A stretch of DNA of 64,000 nucleotides from Strongylocentrotus droebachiensis (taxonomy: Eukaryota; Echinodermata; Echinoidea; Camarodonta; Strongylocentrotidae): contig JAVYIG010004966.1 of NCBI GenBank assembly GCA_035222895.1, positions 1 through 64,000 on the forward strand, written 5' to 3'. The notes beneath the pieces are model-generated. The model ran no database searches. It was not told the DNA's origin and saw only the letters and a program-made list of their open reading frames with translations. Shown one piece after another: positions 1 through 9,885 of the stretch; positions within the stretch are counted from its first letter, which is position 1; the number at the start of each line of letters is the position of its first letter. The position numbers were made by a program, and so were the translations under genes.

Positions 1-840
1 ATAAATGCTACGGCTACAACTTTTACCAACTCGCCTACAGCGTTATACCCCATCATTTTTGGGATAAGTTCTATAATTATACTGATGCAAATCCTATATT
101 CCGATCAAAAGCTCTTGAGATAACAAAGCATCGTATAGAGGAGCGGTATGGACATTTGACATTTCCGTTGTTCCATTATTTAAAAACATTATTTTCATAT
201 CACTGTTGTTGACATCTAAGAAAATGATTCCTGAATACTTTTTCGCAACTTTGCTCTGACGCATTTCACTTATTTCTCGATGCTTTTGTAAATTAATTCA
301 ATAACCTTTCGATTAATCTCTCTCCGGCGGGACTCCACCGACCCCTGGGGTCTCCTCCAGCCCCATCAGGTCGGGGATGGGAATTGTGATGTAATGGCCC
401 CAATAAGCACAACCGCAATCTTGATCTCCATAAATACATCTAAAATGACTGAACCTTCAAACCGTGTTCTTGTGGGCTCGCCTCCTCTATAAAGCAGCTG
501 ATTGATTGCGAGTCGTTCCCGGCCAAATGATATTTGAATCCCCGGCAATTTCTTATTGAATATCGAGTTTTGCGCGCTTGACACACATACCCCCGAGACG
601 AATATGGTCGAGGATAAATTGAGACAGTGTTCCTACCACCAAAATGTGTTTTGTCAAACCAGTACGCCCTATCCGACACTGCAATTTTGAGGGCAAATTG
701 ACTGACTCCGCGTATAATCTATAGTAGATGTGAATGGTTCGCTCAGTGGCGCTTCTGTTGTTTGAGTAACTTAAGGCGCCATGTCGGACCGTAGAATAGT
801 CAGATGGTGACCATCAGAGGAGGGGGGTGGGAGGAGTCAA
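1..840. other. No recognised gene; unique-looking sequence
   Basis: This stretch shows no repeat ends or microsatellites. Two overlapping minus-strand frames of 72 and 79 codons lie between 366 and 679. The first ends in a hydrophobic stretch, but neither has a recognisable motif and neither has convincing splice sites. I treat them as chance frames. Confidence 0.4.
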
Positions 841-1082
841 GACCACAGGAAGGGGGTGAGCGGGGGGGGGGGGGGCTTCCCTAACCGAGGAAAGTGTAGG
901 ATTTAAACACATCAACCTTATGTTCGGATTGCAGTAGCGAATAATAATAGGTCTACATGGTATGTGAGGCATGTACACCCTTGTGTACCAACACCACTGA
1001 TCAGACGGCGAAGAAATATTGATAAAGATTAAGATACAAATGGAAGTTCCCCTCCCCCCCCCCCCACCCCCCCCCCATCCAT
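841..1082. repeat. Poly-G and poly-C runs
   Basis: A run of about 14 G lies near 861-875. Two interrupted poly-C runs follow at about 1051-1078. Between them is ordinary AT-rich sequence. The opposite orientation of the runs recalls the G/C-rich ends of small DNA transposons elsewhere in the window, but I could not find matching inverted repeats or a target duplication here. Confidence 0.7.
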
Positions 1083-2079
1083 CTCTCTTTTTCCTTTTTT
1101 TTCTCTCTTTATACTCTGGTCATTCGAACCTTGCGTACCTCCCAAAATAGCATGGATAAAGTGGATGAGATTGGGAGGGGAAAATAGGATAAGGCAATTT
1201 GGGGGATTTTACCAATACAGGAAATATCCTCGTGATCCAATAACAGAATTTAGATCGAAGATGAAGAAGATTTCACTTTTTGAGGAGTTCGTGTACTTCT
1301 CGACTCTTCCATTCATCTTTGCCAAAATGACAGAGTTGGTTTTGTCTGTGTAAGGATCGTGAATGATATCGTGAATGCTTTTTGTTTTTTATTGGAGGTT
1401 ATTCATTGCAGCCGACATGTTTTGGTCTAGCGAGTCAAAGTCACTATTGCGCGTATTCTTCAGATCGAAGATAATCACACTGCGGAGTGGTGTGCGCGCA
1501 GCCATTCTAGAGCAGACAGGCTTTACATAGATTTATTTATATCTAATCAACTTCATTTATACCTAATCAATTTAGATTACTTTACTTGTTGTTTTGTATT
1601 CAAGAAAAATGAGCGTCTGCAAAAATCAGCATCAACAAAATCATGTTTTCTTAACTAGTTGTTTTTTCTCTTTTTTATATTTTGTATCGATTAAACAATC
1701 AAATTAAAGAGCGTACTACCTTAAATCAGTTCAATAATTTAGCCATATAGGATTATTGGTATCTTCATAAATAATCTAATGAAAACATCCTAAAGATTAA
1801 AAAACGCCGTTTTATTAAACTCAATATTATGTTTTAGAGGTGATTGATATATTAATAAATATAAATATATTAGTAAATAGTCATTACCATTTTCGTAATG
1901 CAATGTCTCTTAATATAATGCATCATGCATTCGCATTTCTAATCGACCTTTGTATGCGATATTGTATGCTTTATTATTCGCTTCTTCATACAATCTTTCC
2001 CCCTCTTTCCCTCATATTATATCCCTCCATTTTTCTCTCATTCTGTCGGTCTGTTTGTCCTTCTGTCTCCATCCCCATC
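1083..2079. other. AT-rich sequence, nothing recognised
   Basis: The stretch is AT-rich, with several short T runs and one 62-codon frame at 1165-1353 that resembles no known family. I see no repeat boundaries. Confidence 0.4.
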
Positions 2080-2320
2080 TCCACCCCTCTCTCTCTCTCT
2101 TTCTTTCTCTCTGTCCCTCCATCCCCCCTCTCTCTATCCCCTCTCTCTCTCTCTCCCCTCTCTCACTCTCCCTCTCTTTCTACATCTCTCTCTCTCTCTC
2201 TCTCCCTCTCTCTCCCTCCCTATGTTCCCTCTCCTCTTTTTGTTTTCTCTCACCTTCATTTCTTTTCTTCTACAAACTCCCTCTCTCCTCCTCTCCCTCC
2301 CTCCCATCTCCCCGTATACA
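2080..2320. repeat. (CT)n polypyrimidine microsatellite
   Basis: About 240 bases of nearly pure C and T, dominated by CT dinucleotides and CCCT variants. All three plus-strand frames read through it as Ser/Leu/Pro-rich protein and the reverse as Arg/Glu-rich. The open frames of 167, 191, 65 and 68 codons here are therefore products of the microsatellite, not genes. Confidence 0.9.
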
Positions 2321-3690
2321 TCTCCTTGCATCTATCTATATAACTATCTCCATCCATCTCTTTCGGGAATTTCTGACAAAATGGAAAGTCCTGGAATCAT
2401 ACCAATTTCCATCTTCGGTCATGCATGATTGCATTTCAAGGGATTCATGCACCGACTCGGTACAAACGTCTCCCATTATTGTGACAGCACGCATCTCCAT
2501 GTTTATAGAGTCAATAGTTAGATGATGGTGGCGATGATGAGCGAAATCAAAAAGGAAAATAGGCATACTCTCCCTGGTGATGAGCTTGGTTGTCATTTTT
2601 AAGGCTGTTGGGTTTTCTCCAGACTAGTACGTGTGTCGCTGTTTCTTCACGCTTGGTTGGCTGTCTAAATTCGTTAAGGTCTCGCACGATGTTAACATAT
2701 TTCCGCCATTCCGAAATGTTATATTAATTCACATGATTTCACATTCATTGCTCTTAGAATTGAAATAAAAGAGTCAAATGAGAGAATAATGGAGGGAATG
2801 TAGATAAAGAACAAGTGCAGAGAAAGGGGTGGAGGGAGGAGAGAGCGAGAGAGAGAGAAAGAGAGAGAGAAGGAGATATACAAAGGGCAGATAGGGGAGG
2901 AGATTGGTGATATGGAGAGAGTTGAGAGAGAATATTTATAGAAAACCACAGAAGAAGGTAGTAGTGAAAGTAAATAGCCCAGCAGTCACTAGGATAACGG
3001 TGGATTTGGTGTAAAAATGAAAACAAAAAGACGACAATCCTTCTATGTCAGTACTTTTGGATTTCAATACAAATTTTAGTTGGAAGTGCACATTTCTTTG
3101 TGATCAGTAGCGAAGCTACCAAGCTGCCATACTGGGTCCTAATTTAGTCGCCGCTTTTTGTTATGAAATAACTGAAACATAGATAGATTTTCCAGATATC
3201 AGTCTCATTAGTTGAAAAGTCACGTAAAGAGTTAGAATTAGAGGAACACAAATTTAATGTAAATCGAGTACAGGTAATGATGTTTTTCAAGCCTCATTTG
3301 ATAAATAAAAAGAAAAAACAAAACTTTTCAGTCATATGTAATTATTTAGATCATTGTATTCATCTACAGACAATTTTTTAATAAACATGGGGATGCCGGA
3401 CCCTAAATATGGGCAGTTTCAGTTCAGTTTTATTCTACTCAAAAGCAAACATGAAATTATATTATACCAAGGAGTAATAATTTTGTGTAATAACTCTTTG
3501 AGTTACACATAAATGTTCGTTTCATATGCATATTGGCAAGGCTGTACACAATCATGTGCCCGAATCATGCCAATCGAATGATGATAAAAGAGAGAAGAAA
3601 AGAGAAGGGGGCAACGTGAAAAGATGAACCGATTCTCTTTCACGCCCTCCCGTCACTCGATGACTGTGTCCTCTCGAATTCATCCTTCTT
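2321..3690. other. Non-coding; one (GA)n microsatellite and a short repeat tail
   Basis: A (GA)n microsatellite occupies about 2821-2876 and explains the minus-strand Ser/Leu frames there. At about 3411-3470 a TTCAGTTCAGTT motif followed by TTTATTCTACTC resembles the motif at 4056-4100, suggesting two copies of an unidentified repeat end. At 3105 CAGTAGCGAAGC resembles a hAT end, but no partner with a matching duplication was found. Nothing else stands out. Confidence 0.45.
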
Positions 3691-3702
3691 TACGGTCCGA
3701 TG

Positions 3703-3754
3703 ACCCCCCCCCCCCCCCCCTTCGTGACACAAGTGCCCCCATTCTACGCCACTG
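3703..3754 (+). mobile_element. hAT-like right terminus (fragment)
   Basis: A run of about 18 C is followed within 35 bases by ATTCTACGCCACTG. In reverse this reads CAGTGGCGTAG, a CAG-initial end typical of hAT-type elements and shared with the ends at 42386, 42815 and 43675. No left end with a matching 8-bp duplication was found, so it is probably a truncated copy or solo end. Confidence 0.45.
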
Positions 3755-4055
3755 ACATGAATAACAATTGTCTTTCAGTCGATTTTATATTTAGAAATCA
3801 AGACATAGGTTTGTTTCTTCGTCATTTACGTCCCACTTGTCTGCCATCACATTACCATTTGATGCAAAGCATGTCTGAAGTAGTCCCAGGGACACTTCCG
3901 AAGTGCACAGATGCTATTTTGACGACACTTCAAAAACATACCGAAGTATTGCAACTGCGTTGTAATTTCAATCCATTTCCTTTAATATGTGATATGAAAA
4001 GGAAGTGGTACCTACTGCTACCCCGTCCCACTTGCACACCTCCATAACAGGTTTG

Positions 4056-4110
4056 TTAGTTCAGTTCAGTTCAACTTATTTATTCTTCTCAGCATAAAAG
4101 CAATATTATA
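4056..4110. repeat. TTCAGTTCAGTTCA-type repeat fragment
   Basis: The stretch TTCAGTTCAGTTCA followed by TTATTTATTCTTCTCAGCA resembles the segment near 3411-3470, which has TTCAGTTCAGTT followed by TTATTCTACTCAA. Two related pieces 600 bases apart in the same orientation suggest the end of a dispersed repeat, perhaps a LINE or SINE tail. The family is not identified. Confidence 0.35.
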
Positions 4111-4135
4111 GATGTAGGCCTATTGACTGCTATGA

Positions 4136-4257
4136 GAGGCATAGCTGTTTATATAGGCTCAAGGGGACGTTACATCCTACTATGACCCCTCGGGGTACCG
4201 CTGTGATGTAAGTATGTGTAACGTCCCGGAGAGCCAGTATAGAAACAGCTATGCCTC
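4136..4257. repeat. Long imperfect hairpin
   Basis: The left arm at about 4136-4174 (GAGGCATAGCTGTTTATATA to GGGACGTTACAT) pairs with the right arm at about 4215-4257, which read in reverse gives GAGGCATAGCTGTTTCTATA to GGGACGTTACAC. The arms are about 40 bases with a few mismatches and a small bulge. The loop is about 40 bases and holds its own short palindrome CCCCTCGGGG. It could be a foldback MITE or a structured transcript precursor. No clear target duplication was seen at the ends. Confidence 0.7.
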
Positions 4258-4316
4258 GAATATTAATGGTAAGTTCCAGATTACCAGATATACAGGTACT
4301 CACTATCACAGATTAA

Positions 4317-4502
4317 AGCGGGACTGCACTACTTGTAGCTACTTGCGCCCTATATATCAAACAGTGCCTAAGCGGTACCCGTCGGTCTCCCATGATCCCC
4401 CTTTTCTTATGTTGATTGAAAGCTGATTTGATGAGAAAACCACCTGTCGGTGACAACGCAGGGAGGTCTAACCACTCCAGGAAAAACTAGTGCAGATAGG
4501 CT
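4317..4502 (+). mobile_element. 186-bp TTAA-flanked MITE, copy A
   Basis: This non-autonomous DNA element is bounded on both sides by TTAA (4313-4316 and 4503-4506). It starts AGCGGGACTGCACTAC and its end read in reverse is AGCCTATCTGCACTAG, an imperfect terminal inverted repeat of about 17 bases. It is clearly related along its whole length to the copies at 17997-18182 (also 186 bp) and 36050-36234 (185 bp, reversed). The conserved inner blocks include CTACTTG, CCCATGATCC, TTCTTATGTT and ACCACCTGTC. TTAA duplications are known for the piggyBac and Kolobok superfamilies; the AG start does not fit the usual CCC start of piggyBac. It encodes nothing. Confidence 0.85.
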
Positions 4503-4511
4503 TTAAATCAT

Positions 4512-4946
4512 TGGTTTGTCTAGAAGTAATTTCTCTTTTATTATCATCGGATGTTTGTTGTCAACACCATACATGCTTTGCAAATATTTCTTCGAAGAGC
4601 CTGTTTGAATTTGGGACTGCGTTTGTTTTCAATCTTTGGACAGTAGGCTCTACATTGTATATTCACAAACATATGACATTGATTATGATGACATAGTTCT
4701 TTCTGCAAACAAGTTCAGAAAATACATTGATTTCCAGGACAACATTATTTTTTTATTGTCAAACATTTACATTCTACTCTAGCATAACTCCTTACGAAAC
4801 AGCAGTGCCTCTTATAAATGAAACACGATTTTGTTTTCCAGATCAAACTCGTTATTGATGTTTTACGAAGAACAGAGGAATGGAGTATTGGTAGGAAGGG
4901 GGGGGGGGCAGCACTGATGTGAGGAGGGATCGGCATTATCTTCTTT
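4512..4946. other. No recognised feature
   Basis: Ordinary AT-rich sequence apart from a G run at about 4902-4909. The short frames at 4490-4696 and 4745-4936 have no recognisable motifs. Confidence 0.4.
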
Positions 4947-4950
4947 TTAA

Positions 4951-5629
4951 CCCTAATAAGGTCGGGGGGGGGCCATTATGGCCCCCCCCCCCCCCCTCCA
5001 CGATTTTTCCGATTTTTTGGAAAATCGGACCTACTGTTACAAGGTCACGTGACCTTTTGTCTTTGCATGTCAGCCCGAAAATCGCTCATTTTCGTGATTT
5101 GTGTACGAAACATATGGAAAAGTCATTTTTCCTAAAAACAGATCAAACATGGTTATTGGGTCTTGTTTAAAGTTTAGGTGGTTGTTTTGGGAGTCAAAAT
5201 AGTTGAATTGTAGTAAGAAATGAAATAAAACAACAAAAACAATGAAATACATAAGTTAAAAAAACAGTGAAATACATAAGAAATTATCCAAACAAGGGAT
5301 AACATAAGGAATAAGCTGGCTCTTCCGATTTTTTGTTGTTGTATTATTATTATCGAAAAAGAATGCTTAAAAATGAATAATATATGATTTATGGGTAAAT
5401 ATGTGATTTTTATGACTTTATTTGCATAAATTACCATAAATATGCAAATGAGTGAATTTTTTAAAAAAAATTGAAATTATCATATTGTTCTATACACTTC
5501 ACTTGACATGCGTGCAAATTTTCGCGGCGATCGGCCTCTTTGCAGCCGAGATCTTAAGGGGGGGGGGGGCATAATGGCGCCCCCCCCCCCGGCCGTACTA
5601 AGACCTCAAATAGCCCGGCCTTTTTAGGG
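4951..5629. mobile_element. piggyBac-like non-autonomous element with terminal G/C hairpins
   Basis: The element is flanked by TTAA at 4947-4950 and 5630-5633. The left end reads CCCTAATAAGGTCGGG and the right end in reverse reads CCCTAAAAAGGCCGGG, matching at 14 of 16 positions. A CCC start with a TTAA duplication is the signature of piggyBac-type elements. Just inside each end is a striking hairpin: a G run, then CCATTATGG (left, 4964-4996) or CATAATGGC (right, 5558-5590), then a C run. The interior is AT-rich with the 16-bp palindrome AAGGTCACGTGACCTT at 5041-5056. No transposase is present, so mobility would depend on an enzyme supplied elsewhere. Confidence 0.85.
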
Positions 5630-5633
5630 TTAA

Positions 5634-6839
5634 GTTGTCTCCCCCGTTGCCTTTCTGTCTATCTCTAAACTGTTGTTATTATCTTCAATAGAGCGGTTTA
5701 CAAACATATTCACATTTTAGGCATAATTTTTAAACAAAGGAGGTTTTTGACAACCAGAAGGCTTGTCTGAGGCTTGCCCGACAGAGCAACAAGTAATGTA
5801 TGCAGACTGGATTCCATGTATCGCAATTCATTCATTAATAACAGGTTAATGGAATGACTCGTCACTATAGGTCCCATGGAAAGAAACATCCATCCATAAA
5901 TTTGAATATATTAGTAAACCGTTCTATTGGATGAGGAGCACTGGCCCTCGTTTCCCCCGCAGCTACATGTCAGACCGACGAATATTCTCTACTGCCCCTT
6001 TAAAATTGAAGCCTTCAGACAATAAACTTTGTACATGCTGTGTTTGAGTGCATGAGGTTGCCCCTAGTGCAGGAATCAACTGGGGTCCCGCTGGTTGTTT
6101 GTCATCGTGTAACAAGACCAGCTCGAGAGAGAGAGAGTAACTTGGATTAATCAAATTTACCTACTGTCAGTATTACATGCTTTACATACAACCCACTCCG
6201 AAACCACATACGACTTCTTCTCAATGAAATTTTCCAATAATCCAGCCCGACGCGAGACGCTTGCACAGCCCAGGGAGGTGGAATTACCTCCTGCACAGCC
6301 CAACACAACGCGACATAAACATACGAGAGGGGTATTCTAATTTTGAGGTCGTATCTCCAATTCATTTTCTTGATATTGTTTGTTTGCGGGCACGGGTTCC
6401 TTTTTGTTAAGATGTTTAAAAAAATGAGGATAAACAAATTTAGGATTGGAAGTGGATTGATGAAGACATGGGGCGCGACTATTTTACGCTGAGCAGAGCA
6501 CATTGAAATCGGAATGAAAGTACAGGATTGGGATGGAATGACAACAAAAAAAACATAATAGAAAAGAAGTCGAGGCAAATGGCACAAATATACCTTTTTG
6601 TGATATAATGTTGTTTTATGTTTAAAGAAAGAGAAAAGAAATGAAAGTTTACAAACCCAAAGTATATACAGAACTGAACTCCTAATTGATAGAGGAAAGA
6701 AAGTGTACATGGATGGGGTGGGGTGTTGAGAAAAGATGGACAGACATGGAGAGACGGACCTGGATAAGAGAGAAATACATGCAGACATAATAGACAGAGG
6801 AAAGAGATAGAGACAAACATATCGAGACGAAACAGACCA
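5634..6839. other. Non-coding; nothing recognised
   Basis: A short (GA)n run lies at about 6124-6138. Overlapping minus-strand frames of 213 and 113 codons (6147-6820) are rich in Leu, Ser, Phe and Cys, with no domain signature, and cross AT-rich sequence beside a GA-rich tract. I read them as chance frames. Confidence 0.4.
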
Positions 6840-6920
6840 TGAGAGAGAGAGAGAGAGAGAGAGATGAAGGGAGAGACAGATAGACAGAGAGAGAGAGGGG
6901 GAGAGGGGGTGACAGAGGGG
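6840..6920. repeat. (GA)n microsatellite
   Basis: About 80 bases of GAGA repeats with GACAGA and GATAGA variants, grading into G-rich sequence. Simple-sequence DNA. Confidence 0.9.
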
Positions 6921-9139
6921 ATTAATAAATATATATGTATTGAGAGAGGGGAGATGTACAGGGACAGGGGGTAGAGGCTGAACTAAAAAAAAAAAGTAGA
7001 TTTAAGGAGAAAGTAAGGAAAATGACCAACAAACAAAACAAAAACAACATGAACATAGGCAAAAAAAAATCTTACATGAAACATGTTTGGGGGTGACATG
7101 ATATATTGGACGGGAGATCAAAATACTTGTTGAGACTCGGTCAAGTGGAGAGGCATTTAGAGATGGTCTGATAAACAGGCAAAGTATGGGAAGTATCGGA
7201 TGACAAGTGCAGGTTATATTACAAAGATCTATAATAAATCATATCGCGTAGGTGTGCCAGCTGGTACCATGACAGGATATAAAGGAACTGGTATATTCTT
7301 TAATGTATATATGCTGCTGGAAAACGTAATTCCTGTACTCTTACGGCAAGACTTTGCTAAGCGGAATTGGGGAGTTGCTATAGAAGGCCTATTTGTCGTT
7401 CTCATCAAATTTCATTAAGTTGTTGCAAAATCCTGGCCTTCATTTTAACATGTTTCACTAAGTTTACGGACTGGGGTTCGGATTTAAATTCTTAGGGTCG
7501 ATGTGCATAAGGCCCCTGTTTAAATCTTGAAATCATGGGTCTCCTTAGTTCAATTCTGTCTAGTGAGACCAATTTGCTGATTGTTTGAACCATTACTTTT
7601 GTCAGTTAGCATTCCGTAAGAAAATATACTATGATATTTAATATTTATAGCGACCCTTACTTGACATTACCGTCAGGCACTATAATGAGAGCTTTTACAT
7701 ATATTTACAAGGTTGCGGTAATGAAAAGTCTTAATAATTGGACAGAGAGATCAGCAGTAATTTATCCTTACAAAAGACTACGAATGATTAAAGAATTACT
7801 TACTAAAATTTACAGTTAGTCTTTAGAATAATGAACTAGAGGGCAAGTACAATTTTTTTACCAGAAAAACAGACATGTACTATATAATAATAGAAACATG
7901 TCAATGCGTTGTTGTTTGTTTATGTGGGTGTTGATGAAGATTAAATAGAAAATTGAATCTGACTTTTCAGAGAGGCGTTATGTTTGTATGGACTTATATG
8001 CGTTGAGAGCGTTTAGGAGACAAGACGCGTAGATAGGTACATATCCTTACCTGTTCATACATTTGAGGGATCTGGCAGTTCTATTTTGAGCAAGGTAACG
8101 GCTTTAAAGATCGCCATGGGTAGAATGGGGTGTACTTTAACAGATGGGCTAAAAATATACCAATCTTTCTTGCCACGCTCCTTGGACCGGTTCATTCTTA
8201 TTGCGTGCTGATTTATTTCCCAGCAATGTCGATAGTCAAGTTCACGATCAGGGGGGAATTATAAATCAGCTGCTAAACAGCTGATTTTACTATGAATGCA
8301 AATATGAGAACATTGAAAAGTTGGAACGGCGAAGGATAGAAGGATAGAAGGAAAGGGATAATTTGAGAAAGAGGTGAGGAAATTTCAAAGCTACATTGCA
8401 TGGAAGGGAAACTGAACAAAGAATTGCGAAAAATTACGAGTGATGAAGATTACGACATCTCAATATTAAACGAAAAGATGAGGAAATACCTGTTTTAAAA
8501 TAATGATAATAATAAGTATAAACATTTTTTTAATAAATATGCAGAAATATCTTATGGGTCAGGTTCTGAGAATTCACGGTGAAATATAGTATAAGTAGAT
8601 TTAAAACAAATCCGATCGAAATGTAATGAAATGATCAATTTAATTGGTTTTTATGACATGAACTGTATTTGTATACAAACGTGACCTATTTCCTAAGACG
8701 GAAGCAAATGGTGGGTTCCAAAAATACCGTCCTTACAACCAGAATGAGTCACATCTTGGTATAAGCTCTAATTCCATCAACCGTACTTATATTCATCCTC
8801 GCTTCATGCTAATGGACAGCGGATCATTTTGTAATCTCTTATAACCTAAGAATTATTCTCTAAAGTGACCGGTTGCGTTAAAACAATCTTCCTAGATGCA
8901 TGATTAGGATTTACAGTCTTCTCGTTCGAGCAAACGTGCCCATTTCGTCTTCGTAATTTAATCAAAATATTAATATGTATATATTCATCTCTTAGATCTC
9001 CCAATATCTCAACTCACCAATATGTTATATCATCACGTTATAAAATCCTCGGTGTCTATAGGTTGTCGTCCTTTTTTTTTTTTTTTAATGACATCCGATG
9101 TTTCTTTTAATCCTTTCCATATTTATACTAGTTTGACCT
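6921..9139. other. AT-rich sequence with one small perfect hairpin
   Basis: A perfect 10-bp hairpin, AAATCAGCTG with loop CTAAA and CAGCTGATTT, lies at 8263-8287. The two short frames at 7200-7418 and 7631-7819 have no recognisable motif. A T run lies at 9068-9086. Otherwise nothing was seen. Confidence 0.4.
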
Positions 9140-9818
9140 CCTCTCGCCCCTTTTCTCCCTCTCTCTCTCTCTGTTTTTCCCTCTCTCACACACACACCTT
9201 TTTTCTCCATATTTGTTATTATTAGAGATTAATTAAAATCAAAGTAAATTATTCCATACAAATACATACCTTCATTTAAATTATTCACAAAACAGAAAGC
9301 AAAGAAGGAAAATAATGGAATGAAACTAATACATTTTTATAACAATAATAATAATAATAACATACTGAAATTAGTTATTACAGTTATTACCACACACACA
9401 TACACGTACATACACACACTCTCTCTCTTAAATAGAAAAGTCTTTAGCTCTACCCTTCCCCCTTCCCCTTAATTATTCACTCTCTGACTTTTCTTTCTCA
9501 ATTCCGACCCCACCCGACTCTCTCTCTCCCTCTCTATCTCTTTACCCCTCAACTAACTTTCGCTCTCTCTCTCTCTCTTTCTATAAATCACACACGCACG
9601 CGTAGCAGCCCCCCCCCCCCCCCCCAAAAAAAAAAAAAAAAAAAATCAAAAAAAAAAAAATACTGCCTTCTTCCTCCTTTTTCTCTCTTCCTCATCTGCT
9701 TCGCCCTTTCACCCCCTCCTTCTATAACTATAAGTCTCTCCGTTTCATCCTTATTCTTCTCTTTTCAACTTTTTTCCCTCTCTCTTTCACTTCTTTCGTT
9801 TTTCCCCATCTCTCTCTT

Positions 9819-9853
<35 letters not shown>

Positions 9854-9885
9854 TTCTCTCTCTCTTTCTCTTTCTCTCTATCGCC
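9140..9885. repeat. Cluster of simple repeats
   Basis: Several unrelated simple repeats sit within 750 bases: (CT)n then (CA)n at 9140-9208, (AAT)n at 9343-9360, (CA)n then (CT)n at 9391-9429, (CT)n at 9520-9580, a C17 run directly joined to about A20 at 9609-9645 with a second A run to 9660, and interrupted (CT)n/(CTTT)n at 9780-9885. The Arg/Glu/Lys-rich tail of the minus-strand frame at 9787-10158 is a translation of the last tract. Confidence 0.9.

Noticed and set aside
1840-2525. Open frames of 167 and 191 codons on the plus strand
   Set aside because: Their length comes from a (CT)n tract read as Ser/Leu/Pro repeats in all frames; there is no domain and the flanking parts are not conserved-looking.
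3105-3754. Possible complete hAT element from CAGTAGCGAAGC to CTACGCCACTG
   Set aside because: The flanking 8-mers (TTTGTGAT and ACATGAAT) do not match and the inverted ends agree only weakly.
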